Shown in pieces: positions 1-6,125 of a stretch of DNA of 6,325 nucleotides; position 1 is the first letter of the stretch; every line of letters starts with the position of its first letter. This DNA comes from Streptosporangiaceae bacterium (GTDB lineage: Bacteria; Actinomycetota; Actinomycetes; Streptosporangiales; Streptosporangiaceae): contig JASHTQ010000738.1 of the NCBI GenBank assembly GCA_030040475.1, positions 1-6,325 of the forward strand, read 5' to 3'. Position numbers and translations under genes: made by a program. The notes under the pieces were generated by a model, which had not been told where the DNA came from, did not search any database, and saw only the letters and a program-made list of their open reading frames with translations.

Positions 1-552
1 ATCCGCTGCGCGGCCACCAAGCCCTTCGGCTTCCAGGCGTTCTCCCCGGGACCCGGCGTCGGCGGCCACTGCATCCCCATCGACCCCAATTACCTGTCCT
101 ACAAGGTCCGCACGCTCGGCTACCCGTTCCGGTTCGTCGAGCTCGCGCAGGAGATCAACGGCCGGATGCCCGGCTACGTCACCGAACGCGCCGCCGAACT
201 GCTCAACCGCAACGCCCAGCCGCTCAACGGCGCGCGGGTCCTGCTGCTCGGCGTCACCTATAAGCACGACATCGCCGACCAGCGCGAATCGCCGGCCCGG
301 CCGATCGCCCGCAGGCTCCGCGCCCGCGGCGCCGTGGTCAGCTACCACGACCCCTACGTGCCGGAATGGCTGGTCGACGACGAGGCCATCGCCCGGGCAC
401 CGGACCTGGATGCCGCGCTGGCCGAGGCCGACCTGGCCATCCTGCTCCAGGCCCACGGCTGCTACGACCTGGCTGAGCTGGCGCGATCGGCCCGGCTGCT
501 GCTCGACACCCGCGGCGTCGTCCCCGCAGCCCCGCGGGTCGAGGCGCTGTAG
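1..552 (+). CDS. Nucleotide-sugar dehydrogenase (UDP-glucose/UDP-HexNAc/GDP-mannose dehydrogenase family), C-terminal part, 5' end outside window
   Basis: An open frame enters from the window edge and ends at TAG 550-552, giving 183 codons, well under half of the roughly 430 residues usual for the family. The enzyme class oxidises the C6 hydroxyl of a nucleotide sugar to a carboxylate in two NAD+-dependent steps in the cytosol, supplying uronic acids for surface polysaccharides. The catalytic-cysteine motif GPGVGGHCIPIDP is visible, with the cysteine codon at 70-72. The UDP-binding C-terminal domain follows and includes YKHDIADQRESPA, the family's usual K-x-D-x-R-E-S-P-A signature. The N-terminal NAD-binding Rossmann domain lies upstream of the window. 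An internal ATG at 166 gives a shorter frame, but it falls after the catalytic Cys and is not the real start. The glycosyltransferase frame follows with no gap, so the two are probably co-transcribed. The exact substrate (UDP-Glc, UDP-GlcNAc, UDP-ManNAc or GDP-Man) cannot be told from this fragment. Confidence 0.94.
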   Translation: MRCAATKPFGFQAFSPGPGVGGHCIPIDPNYLSYKVRTLGYPFRFVELAQEINGRMPGYVTERAAELLNRNAQPLNGARVLLLGVTYKHDIADQRESPARPIARRLRARGAVVSYHDPYVPEWLVDDEAIARAPDLDAALAEADLAILLQAHGCYDLAELARSARLLLDTRGVVPAAPRVEAL

Positions 553-556
553 GTGA
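551..556 (+). promoter_or_regulatory. Shine-Dalgarno candidate AGGTGA deciding the glycosyltransferase start
   Basis: AGGTGA lies 5 nt before ATG 562 and overlaps the TAG stop of the preceding gene. The alternative start, GTG 553, abuts the stop and has only a weaker GAGG (541-544) at 8 nt. The ATG also places the first beta strand (MRIVVCTIV) right at the N-terminus, as is usual for GT4 enzymes. Confidence 0.5.
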
Positions 557-561
557 CCGCG

Positions 562-1662
562 ATGCGGATAGTGGTGTGCACGATCGTTCATCATCCCGCC
601 GACGCGCGCATCTACCACCGGCAGATCCGGGCCCTGCTCGAGGCGGGGCATCAGGTCAGGTACATCGCTCCCGTGGTTGCCGACGATTTTTTTTATCCAG
701 AACGGCGGTGGCTCGACCTCCGGGTAACGCCGGTGCCGCGAGCGGCGGGACGGCGCAGGATCGGCGCCCTGCTTGCCGCACGCAAGGAGCTGGCCAAATA
801 CGCCGGCCAGGCCGACCTGCTGCTGATCCACGACCCGGAGCTGCTGCTCGCCCTGCCGAGCAAGCGCAGGCGGCCGCCCTCGATCTGGGACGTGCACGAG
901 GACACGGCCGCCGCGCTCAGCACCAAGCCGTGGCTGCCGCGTGCGCTCTGGCCAGCGGTCGGCACCGCGGTGCGGATCGCGGAGCGGACGGCCGAGCGGC
1001 ATATGCACCTGATCCTGGCCGAGCAGGGCTACGTCTCCAGGTTCTCCCGGCCGCATCCGGTGGTGCCGAACACCACCTACGTCCCGGAGGCGCCTGCCCC
1101 GCCGGGCGATGACCGGCGGGTGGTGTATGTCGGTCACCTGTCACCCGACCGCGGCGCCGCCGAGATGGTGGAGCTGGCCAGGCTGCTGCGCCCGCACGGC
1201 GTCACGGTGGAGCTGATCGGCCCGGCCGACGCCCGCGCGCGGGCGCTGATCGAGCCCGCGCACGCGGGCGGCCTGATCCGCTGGCACGGCTTCGTCCCCA
1301 ACGAGGCGGCCATGCGGATGACGGACGGCGCCCTGGCCGGCCTGTCGCTGCTGCGGGACGAGCCGAACTTCCGGCACTCGCTGCCCACCAAGGTGGTCGA
1401 GTACATGGCGCGCGGCGTGCCGGTGGTGACCACCCCGCTGCCGATCGCGGCCGACCTCGCCGCCCGGCACGAGTGCGGTTTCGTGGTCCCGTTCCGCGAT
1501 CCTGGCGCCGCGGCGGACGCGGTGCTGAAACTCGCCGGGGACACCTCGCTGCGCGCGAGGATGGGCGTCCGCGGGCACGAGGCCGCCCATTCGCAGTTCG
1601 GCTGGCCCGCCGATGCCCGGGCCTTTGTGGCACAGCTGGAATCATGGGCAAAGGCCGGATAA
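562..1662 (+). CDS. GT4-type (GT-B fold) glycosyltransferase
   Basis: A cytosolic or membrane-associated retaining glycosyltransferase of 366 aa is predicted. It would transfer a sugar from a nucleotide donor to a growing, probably lipid-linked, saccharide. The N-terminal acceptor domain starts MRIVVCTIVHHPADARIYHR and carries HDPELLLA (about residues 90-97) and WDVHED (109-114), both typical of surface-polysaccharide GT4 enzymes. The donor domain starts at YVGHLSPDRG (about 189-198). It contains the sugar-nucleotide-binding helix LPTKVVEYMARGVPVV (274-289), where E280 is the likely conserved acidic residue. No signal peptide or obvious membrane span is seen. The start could also be GTG 553, immediately after the dehydrogenase stop, adding three residues. 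The contact with the upstream gene implies one operon, so the dehydrogenase product may be this enzyme's donor; that is inference. An odd feature is a run of eight T at 687-694 (D-F-F-Y codons) in an otherwise GC-rich gene. Donor and acceptor specificity are not predictable. Confidence 0.9.
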   Translation: MRIVVCTIVHHPADARIYHRQIRALLEAGHQVRYIAPVVADDFFYPERRWLDLRVTPVPRAAGRRRIGALLAARKELAKYAGQADLLLIHDPELLLALPSKRRRPPSIWDVHEDTAAALSTKPWLPRALWPAVGTAVRIAERTAERHMHLILAEQGYVSRFSRPHPVVPNTTYVPEAPAPPGDDRRVVYVGHLSPDRGAAEMVELARLLRPHGVTVELIGPADARARALIEPAHAGGLIRWHGFVPNEAAMRMTDGALAGLSLLRDEPNFRHSLPTKVVEYMARGVPVVTTPLPIAADLAARHECGFVVPFRDPGAAADAVLKLAGDTSLRARMGVRGHEAAHSQFGWPADARAFVAQLESWAKAG

Positions 1663-1678
1663 GGGACGCATGCTATTG

Positions 1679-1710
1679 TTGCGTGTCCACTCCCAGGACG
1701 CCGTAATAAT
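1679..1710 (+). promoter_or_regulatory. Possible promoter for the membrane-protein/oxidoreductase pair
   Basis: TTGCGT (1679-1684) could be a -35 element and TAATAAT (1704-1710) a -10 element, in the 126-129 bp gap between the GT4 gene and the membrane protein. The 19-nt spacer is longer than ideal. The same TAATAAT heptamer recurs at 1741-1747. This is weak pattern evidence. The gap itself suggests that the downstream pair has its own transcription signal. Confidence 0.25.
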
Positions 1711-1744
1711 CCGTTCACCCCGTGGTCGCCTCCGGGCCGTTAAT

Positions 1745-1768
1745 AATTCGCCGCATATCCGGCGAATT
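1745..1768. promoter_or_regulatory. Perfect inverted repeat (9-bp arms, 6-nt loop) upstream of the membrane-protein gene
   Basis: AATTCGCCG (1745-1753) and CGGCGAATT (1760-1768) are exact reverse complements around CATATC. The repeat ends 9 nt before the AAGGGA ribosome site and 20 nt before the first possible start codon. It could be an operator for a dimeric regulator or a 5'-leader hairpin. A terminator for the GT4 gene is less likely, because the hairpin lies about 80 nt past that stop and has no T-tract after it. No known operator consensus is recognised. Confidence 0.45.
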
Positions 1769-1777
1769 GGCGCGCAG

Positions 1778-1783
1778 AAGGGA
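1778..1783 (+). promoter_or_regulatory. Shine-Dalgarno AAGGGA for the membrane-protein gene
   Basis: AAGGGA is 5 nt from GTG 1789 and 8 nt from ATG 1792, two adjacent in-frame start codons. Both spacings are workable. ATG is preferred slightly for codon type and spacing. Confidence 0.5.
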
Positions 1784-1791
1784 TTGACGTG

Positions 1792-3306
1792 ATGGCGGGC
1801 ATTTCACGCCTACTGCCCAGGCGGCCGCGCGCGCTGATCACCGACAACCGGCTGTTCGCCGCCGCGCTCGCCGTCGGGGCCGGCCTGCGGCTGCTTGCCA
1901 TGCTCGGCTACCCGGGGGCGCTCTGGTTCGCCGGCGATTCCTACGTGTACCTGGGCGCCGCGCTCCGGCCGATCCCGGACCCGTCCAAGACGACCGGCTA
2001 CTCCCTGTTCCTGCGGGCGCTCCTGCCGTTCCACAGCCTGACGCTCGTCACCGGCCTGCAGCACCTGATGGGGCTGGCCGTCGCGGTGCTGATCTACGTG
2101 CTGGCCCGGCAGGCCGGGGTGCCGAAGCGCTGGGCGACCGCGGCCACGCTGCCGGTGCTGCTCGACGGGTTCGAGATCGAAGACGAGCACATGGTGATGG
2201 CCGAGGCGCTGTTCACGTTCCTCGTCATGCTGGCCATGCTGCTGATCCTGCGCCGTGACCGGGTGTCGTGGCTTGCCGCCGCGGTCGCGGGCCTGCTGGC
2301 CGGCTACGCCGTCGACGTGCGCAGCGAGGGGCTGCCCATCCTGATCCTGTTCCCCGGCTTCCTGCTGGTCCGCGCCATCATGACGGGCGGCTGGCGGAAC
2401 GTGCGCGGCTGGCTGATCGCGGTCACGATGGCGGTCTGCTGCGCGCTGCCCGTGCTGTCCTACGCGGCGTGGTTCGACGCCAGGAACGGCGTGTTCGACC
2501 TGACCCTGTCCGAGGGGTTCTACCTGTGGGGACGGACGACCTCGTTCGCCGAGTGCTCGGTCATCAAGCCGCCGGCCGACGAGCTTGAGCTGTGCCCATC
2601 GGGCTCGCCGTCCAGTCGCACGCCGCCCGGTGACTACATCTGGCACTCGCAGGTACGCGACATCCCGGGCGGGCCGGTGAGCCCCCACAACGACTCCCTG
2701 CTGACGAACTTCGCCCTCCGCGCCGTCGCGGCCCAGCCGGCCGGCTACCTGCACGCCGTCGTCGGCGGCCTGCTGCTGTCCGTGCAGTGGCCGCGGAAGG
2801 ACTACCCGGACGCCGGCACCGTCGGCTACTACTACTTCCGGCTGCAGCCCCAGGAGATCCCGGCCAACCACTCCTGGATCCCCGGCGGCACCGCCTACTC
2901 CGATGCGGTCCAGTACGGGCACGCCACCCCGAGCCGCGTGGTCAAGGTGTTCGCCATCCCGATCGCCACCTACCAGCGGCTCGTCTACACCTACGGCCCG
3001 CTGTTCGGCCTCATCCTGCTCGTCGGCCTCGGCGGCGTGCTGCGGATCCGGGGAATCGGTGAACGCAGGCCACGCCTGGTCTGGTCGCCGCGTGCGGGCA
3101 GCATGCTGCCCTGGCTTACCGGAGTCGTGCTGCTGGTGTTCCCGGTCGCGATCGCCGACTTCGACTACCGCTACCTGCTCCCCGTCCTGCCGTTCGCGGG
3201 CCTGGCGGCCGGCCTTGCCTTCGCTCCTGCCCGCGCCCCGGCCATACTGGAGCCGGAGCGGCCGCCGGCGGCCGCTCCGGCCAGCGTGGAGGAGGGCGTG
3301 CCATGA
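1792..3306 (+). CDS. Polytopic membrane protein, probable GT-C-fold (lipid-carrier-dependent) glycosyltransferase
   Basis: This 504-aa integral membrane protein has about ten or more hydrophobic segments, at roughly residues 21-39, 83-105, 132-154, 158-175, 178-196, 205-227, 317-332, 401-418, 437-455 and 461-478. Its layout fits GT-C glycosyltransferases, which take a sugar from a polyprenyl-phosphate donor on the outer face of the membrane. The first extracytoplasmic loop carries an acidic residue (GDS, D49), followed by TTGYSLFLRALLP (67-79), like the G-Y-P-L-F-L segment common in PMT/ArnT-type enzymes. The last spans include DFDYRYLLPVLP (456-467), resembling the D-x-R-Y-x-x-P-x-x-P signature of that superfamily. 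A long hydrophilic loop (about 228-316) holds two cysteines, C255 and C268, which could pair outside the cell. The C-terminal tail is Ala/Pro/Glu-rich. The stop overlaps the next start as ATGA, indicating translational coupling. GT-C assignment is by topology and short motifs only. It could instead be an uncharacterised actinobacterial membrane protein. Confidence 0.8.
   Translation: MAGISRLLPRRPRALITDNRLFAAALAVGAGLRLLAMLGYPGALWFAGDSYVYLGAALRPIPDPSKTTGYSLFLRALLPFHSLTLVTGLQHLMGLAVAVLIYVLARQAGVPKRWATAATLPVLLDGFEIEDEHMVMAEALFTFLVMLAMLLILRRDRVSWLAAAVAGLLAGYAVDVRSEGLPILILFPGFLLVRAIMTGGWRNVRGWLIAVTMAVCCALPVLSYAAWFDARNGVFDLTLSEGFYLWGRTTSFAECSVIKPPADELELCPSGSPSSRTPPGDYIWHSQVRDIPGGPVSPHNDSLLTNFALRAVAAQPAGYLHAVVGGLLLSVQWPRKDYPDAGTVGYYYFRLQPQEIPANHSWIPGGTAYSDAVQYGHATPSRVVKVFAIPIATYQRLVYTYGPLFGLILLVGLGGVLRIRGIGERRPRLVWSPRAGSMLPWLTGVVLLVFPVAIADFDYRYLLPVLPFAGLAAGLAFAPARAPAILEPERPPAAAPASVEEGVP
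3288..3296 (+). promoter_or_regulatory. Strong Shine-Dalgarno GGAGGAGGG for the oxidoreductase, inside the upstream gene
   Basis: GGAGGAGGG lies 6 nt before ATG 3303, within the last codons of the membrane-protein gene. It fixes the oxidoreductase start. Together with the ATGA overlap it suggests that the second gene is both coupled and capable of efficient independent initiation. Confidence 0.75.
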
Positions 3307-4172
3307 CCCAGGACGTGGCCGTGCTCGGAACCGGCATCATGGGTGCTGCGATGGCCCGCAACCTGCTCGCCGCCGGACTGAGCACCACCGTATGGGACCG
3401 GTCGCCGGACGCCACCGCGCCGCTGGTTCAGGCCGGCGCGACGGCGGCGCCGTCGCCCACTGCGGCGGTCAGCGACGCGCGGGTGGTGATCACCATGCTG
3501 CCGACCGCCGAGATCGTCGGCGAGGTGATCTTCGACGGGGGAGCGGCCGCGGCGTTCGCCGAGAGCGCCGCGTGGGCGCAGATGGGCACGATCGGCGTGG
3601 CGGAGACGCAGCAGGCCGCGGCCCGGATCGGCCAGCTCAGGCCCGACGTGCTGTACGTCGACGCGCCCGTGTCCGGCAGCAAGGGCCCGGCGGAGGCCGG
3701 CCAGCTGCTGATCCTGGCCTCGGGTCCGGCCGCGGCCGAGCCGATCGTCCGCCCGGCGTTCGGCATCATCGGCCGCAAGACCGTCTGGCTGGGCGAAGCC
3801 GGCCAGGGCAGCAAGCTCAAGCTGGCGGTCAACGCCTACATGAGCACCCTGATCGAGGGTGTCGCCGAGGCCCTGGAGCTGGCCAAGAGGCTGGGCATTG
3901 ACACATCGAGCCTTGCCGATGCCATCGAGGGCGGCCCGCTTGACGCCCCGATCGCGGACGCCAAGCTGCACAAGATGGAGCAGTCCGACTACGCCCCCGA
4001 GTTCCCGCTCGAGTGGGCGCTCAAGGACGTCGACCTCGCCCTGGCCGCGGTCGGCGGCGGCGACCTGCCGCTGCTCGCGGCCCTGTCCCGGCAGTGGCAC
4101 GCCGCGGTCTCCGCCGGCTACGGCCGGGCCGACGTCAGCGCCGCGGCCCTGGCCCTAGGCCACCACTCCTGA
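3303..4172 (+). CDS. NAD(P)-dependent beta-hydroxyacid dehydrogenase (3-hydroxyisobutyrate dehydrogenase / GLYR1-like family)
   Basis: This complete 289-aa soluble oxidoreductase is of the normal length for the family. Family members interconvert beta-hydroxyacids and semialdehydes or reduce glyoxylate-type aldehydes with NAD(P)(H). The N-terminal Rossmann motif is VAVLGTGIMGAAMARN, with the glycine pattern G9-x-G11-x-x-G14. The substrate-binding signature is DAPVSGSKGPAEAG (120-133). The catalytic segment GQGSKLKLAVN places the expected lysine at K173 and asparagine at N177, spaced as in plant GLYR1 enzymes. PLEWALKDVDLALA (235-248) is the conserved K-D-x-x-L-A helix of the C-terminal all-alpha domain. 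The start is set by the strong ribosome site at 3288-3296 and the 4-bp overlap with the membrane-protein gene. Its place at the end of a glycosyltransferase cluster does not match a valine-catabolism role, so the true substrate is uncertain. An imine reductase-like activity is also possible within this fold. Family assignment is firm; substrate is not. Confidence 0.93.
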   Translation: MTQDVAVLGTGIMGAAMARNLLAAGLSTTVWDRSPDATAPLVQAGATAAPSPTAAVSDARVVITMLPTAEIVGEVIFDGGAAAAFAESAAWAQMGTIGVAETQQAAARIGQLRPDVLYVDAPVSGSKGPAEAGQLLILASGPAAAEPIVRPAFGIIGRKTVWLGEAGQGSKLKLAVNAYMSTLIEGVAEALELAKRLGIDTSSLADAIEGGPLDAPIADAKLHKMEQSDYAPEFPLEWALKDVDLALAAVGGGDLPLLAALSRQWHAAVSAGYGRADVSAAALALGHHS

Positions 4173-4188
4173 ACGCAACGCCTGACCT

Positions 4189-4208
4189 GGGCGGGAGAAC
4201 CACCGCCC
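4189..4208 (+). terminator. GC hairpin after the oxidoreductase stop, possible weak terminator
   Basis: GGGCGG (4189-4194) pairs perfectly with CCGCCC (4203-4208) across an 8-nt loop, starting 17 nt after the TGA stop. No T-tract follows, either in the present sequence or in the junction restored by removing the IS. Actinobacteria often terminate at such hairpins, but this remains a guess. The IS target duplication begins at the very next base. Confidence 0.35.
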
Positions 4209-4212
4209 GTTC
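4209..4212. repeat. IS target-site duplication, left copy (GTTC)
   Basis: GTTC immediately outside the left terminal repeat is repeated as GTTC at 6045-6048, immediately outside the right one. The match actually extends to 8 bp (CCGTTCGG at 4207-4214 and 6043-6050), because the flanks mirror the IS tips. The duplication length is therefore 4 bp if the IS begins GGACCC, and up to 8 bp otherwise. Confidence 0.75.
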
Positions 4213-4230
4213 GGACCCTGTTGGCTTATT
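4213..4230 (+). repeat. IS left terminal inverted repeat
   Basis: GGACCCTGTTGGCTTATT is the exact reverse complement of 6027-6044. With the flanking bases included, 24 bp (4207-4230 against 6027-6050) are inverted with only the two central target bases mismatched. The repeat ends 5 bp from the transposase stop codon. Confidence 0.93.
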
Positions 4231-4235
4231 CGGGT

Positions 4236-5918
4236 TCAGGCTGCGGTGAGGTCGAGTCGCTGGAGGTGGGTGGTCCGGGTCCGGTCGAGGGGCTTGCCGG
4301 TCCACCAGGCGTCCATCCGGATCAGGTTGATCGCGGCGGCAGCCGCGTTGTGTTCCAGCCGGGTTTTGGGCAGGCCGATGTAGCGGGCGCGGCGGATGCC
4401 GGCGACGTGGGTAGCCTGCCGGATGGTGCCTTCGGCCCCGGCACGGATGTTGTAGCGGTGCTTCCAGGCGCTGGTGGCCTGGCCGGCGCGGGCCTGCTGG
4501 AGGGCTTCGTGCAGGTCGCGGGGGTGCAGGGACAGCTGGCGGCCGTTGCGGGTGGAGGTGGGGGTGCACTGGGGCCTGGCAGGGCAGGCCTGGCAGGCAG
4601 GGGCGGCGAACCGGATCACGATCTTGGGGATGCCGTTCTGGGTGCACTGGATCCATGTCCTGCTGGCGGCGCCCGCGGGGCAGGTCGCCTGCCGGCGGTC
4701 CCAGTCGATGGTGAACGCGTCGATGGTGTAACCGGGGGCCTGGCCTTTGGAGCCGGAGCCGGCCGTCAGCGGGCCGAGCAGGGTGATACCGCGGGCACGC
4801 GCGGCGGGCAGCAGGGCGGCGGAGGTATAGCCGGCGTCCACGGCGTGCTCGCCGGGCGCCAGCCCGGCGGCCTCCAGCATGTCGTGGACCGGCCCGGTCA
4901 TCGCGACGTCGGGCACGCTGGCCTCGGTGGTGGCCGTGCTGGTGATCAGGTTCGGGGACTCGCGGGTCCCGCCGGGCCCCGGCTCGCAGCAGGTCTCGCT
5001 GATGTGGACCTTGTAGCCCTCCCAGTCCTTGCCGCGTTTCTCCGAATACCGGGCATCCAGGTCATACGGGGAGACGAGCTTGAGCCTGCCCGGCGGGACG
5101 CCCTCCTTCCCGGGCTCCCGCCAGACCACCTCCTCCCCGTGCTCGCCAGCGCGGTAGTACTGCTGCACCCAGATCGCCCGCAGGGCGGCGACAGCGGGCA
5201 GCTCGCGCAGCCACCCCGGCGCGGCCGGAGCCCAGGCCGCCTCCAGCAGGTGATAGCCGTCCTTCCCGTACTGCACCGCCAGGTCCTTGCGGGCGGCCTC
5301 GCCGGCGGGCAGGCGCAGGGTGTCGATGCGCTGCCCGTAGACACGCTGCCAGGAGGCATCGATGACCTCCGCCAACCAGTCCGGGGCCGACGCGGCCAGG
5401 GCCTCCAGGGCCGCCCGGACGGTCTCCCCGGCCAGCTCCAGCCGGTTCATCCGGCGGATCGCCGCAAGCACGTGCGTGGAATCGGTGCGCTGCCGCCCCC
5501 CGGCCCGGACCAGGCCCAGCTCCTTGAGCCGGCCCAGCAGCACGTCCAGGACCGCCCGCTCCAGGCCGCCGGCCACCAGCCGCGACCGGTACTCGCTCAG
5601 CACGCTGAAATCGAACCCCTCATCCTCCAGTTCCAGGCCCAGGCAGTACTTCCAGTCCAGCCGCCCCCGCACCGCATCAGCGGCCTGCCGGTCGGTCAGG
5701 TCCCCGGTGAACTGCAGCACTGTCACCATCGCCAGCTGCGCCGGGGAAATCCCCGGCCGCCCGCGCGCCCCGTACGCCGCAGCGAACGCCTCATCCTCAC
5801 ACCAGCAGCCCAGCTCATCGCGGGCACGGATGGCCAGGGCCCCCTTCGGGAACGCCTTCCTGGCCACCCGGGCGGTGCCGGCCGGAACCTCCGGCCACGG
5901 CTGCGGCCGCATCGACAT
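4236..5918 (-). CDS. IS1182-family DDE transposase
   Basis: This 560-aa transposase cuts and rejoins the IS ends using an RNase H-like DDE catalytic core. The N-terminal region (about 53-115) resembles the InsH/DUF772 domain and includes FDFSVLSEYRSRL (102-114). The first catalytic aspartate is D146 in QRTDSTHV. The family hallmark SPYDLDARYSEKRGKDW, followed by EGYKVHISETC, lies at about 283-310. The second aspartate is D361 in HAVDAGYTS. The glutamate is E496 in RAGAEGTIRQ, followed by the basic helix GIRRARYIGLPKTRLEH. A cysteine cluster (C413, C425, C442, C445, C451) before the final acid may bind zinc. ATG 5918 was chosen because the longer frame runs outward through the inverted repeat and into rnpB, which cannot be original coding sequence. 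ATG 5912 is an alternative. Only a poor ribosome site precedes either. All catalytic residues are present and the frame is intact, so the protein is probably functional. Confidence 0.94.
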   Translation of the reverse strand: MSMRPQPWPEVPAGTARVARKAFPKGALAIRARDELGCWCEDEAFAAAYGARGRPGISPAQLAMVTVLQFTGDLTDRQAADAVRGRLDWKYCLGLELEDEGFDFSVLSEYRSRLVAGGLERAVLDVLLGRLKELGLVRAGGRQRTDSTHVLAAIRRMNRLELAGETVRAALEALAASAPDWLAEVIDASWQRVYGQRIDTLRLPAGEAARKDLAVQYGKDGYHLLEAAWAPAAPGWLRELPAVAALRAIWVQQYYRAGEHGEEVVWREPGKEGVPPGRLKLVSPYDLDARYSEKRGKDWEGYKVHISETCCEPGPGGTRESPNLITSTATTEASVPDVAMTGPVHDMLEAAGLAPGEHAVDAGYTSAALLPAARARGITLLGPLTAGSGSKGQAPGYTIDAFTIDWDRRQATCPAGAASRTWIQCTQNGIPKIVIRFAAPACQACPARPQCTPTSTRNGRQLSLHPRDLHEALQQARAGQATSAWKHRYNIRAGAEGTIRQATHVAGIRRARYIGLPKTRLEHNAAAAAINLIRMDAWWTGKPLDRTRTTHLQRLDLTAA

Positions 5919-6026
5919 GACGACCCGATTCTGCGACCGGGAACGGAACGCGGGAAGAGACCGACCGCAGCAAAGATCATGAACAACACCACAACCAGCA
6001 TCCAGCACCCAGCCGGGCGTGTCACA
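5919..6026 (-). promoter_or_regulatory. IS leader region expected to hold the transposase promoter
   Basis: This is the only non-coding stretch upstream of the transposase inside the element. Reading the - strand, TGGATG, a 17-nt spacer and CATGAT is the best -35/-10 pair I can find, and it matches consensus poorly. No strong Shine-Dalgarno precedes ATG 5918. Low expression of the transposase is therefore plausible. No second open frame with coding character is seen here. Confidence 0.25.
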
Positions 6027-6044
6027 AATAAGCCAACAGGGTCC
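6027..6044 (-). repeat. IS right terminal inverted repeat
   Basis: AATAAGCCAACAGGGTCC is the exact reverse complement of the left end, 4213-4230, with 18 of 18 positions matching. Confidence 0.93.
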
Positions 6045-6048
6045 GTTC
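6045..6048. repeat. IS target-site duplication, right copy (GTTC)
   Basis: This copy matches GTTC 4209-4212. Removing the element and one copy restores a junction running from the post-oxidoreductase hairpin (CCGCCC) through GTTCGG into CTTAAAAATC. Confidence 0.75.
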
Positions 6049-6086
6049 GGCTTAAAAATCTTGGAAAATCGACGGGTGCTGATCGG

Positions 6087-6116
6087 TCGGCTGCGCCGGT
6101 GCAACGGCCGTATCCT
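6087..6116 (+). promoter_or_regulatory. Likely core promoter of rnpB
   Basis: TATCCT (6111-6116) fits the actinobacterial -10 pattern TANNNT and ends about 9 nt before the expected RNA 5' end. The -35 match is weak: TCGGCT (6087-6092) with an 18-nt spacer is the best I see. The location just ahead of a constitutive RNA gene is the main support. Confidence 0.5.
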
Positions 6117-6125
6117 GGATGCGGG

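Larger units (their letters stand above)
4213..6044 (-). mobile_element. Complete IS1182-family insertion sequence, about 1.83 kb
   Basis: Perfect 18-bp inverted repeats bound the element, and a short direct repeat flanks it. Inside is a single full-length transposase on the - strand filling most of the 1832 bp. Size, single-frame organisation and transposase motifs fit the IS1182 family. The open frame has no stop or frameshift, the ends are identical, and the target duplication is preserved, so the copy looks young and possibly still mobile. The transposase gene converges with the oxidoreductase gene and points away from rnpB. No passenger gene is present: only 5 bp separate the left repeat from the transposase stop, and about 108 bp lie between its start and the right repeat. 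Confidence 0.93.

Noticed and set aside
1810..2922. 370-codon - strand frame opposite the membrane-protein gene
   Set aside because: Gln/Gly/Arg/His-rich shadow frame with no recognisable domain. The + strand frame has clear membrane spans and a good ribosome site.
2903..3901. 332-codon + strand frame spanning the membrane-protein/oxidoreductase boundary
   Set aside because: Arg/Ser-rich shadow crossing two well-supported genes in another frame.
4213..6044. Possible passenger gene or guide RNA in the insertion sequence
   Set aside because: The transposase fills nearly the whole element. The remaining 108 bp leader shows no second frame or structured RNA that I can support.
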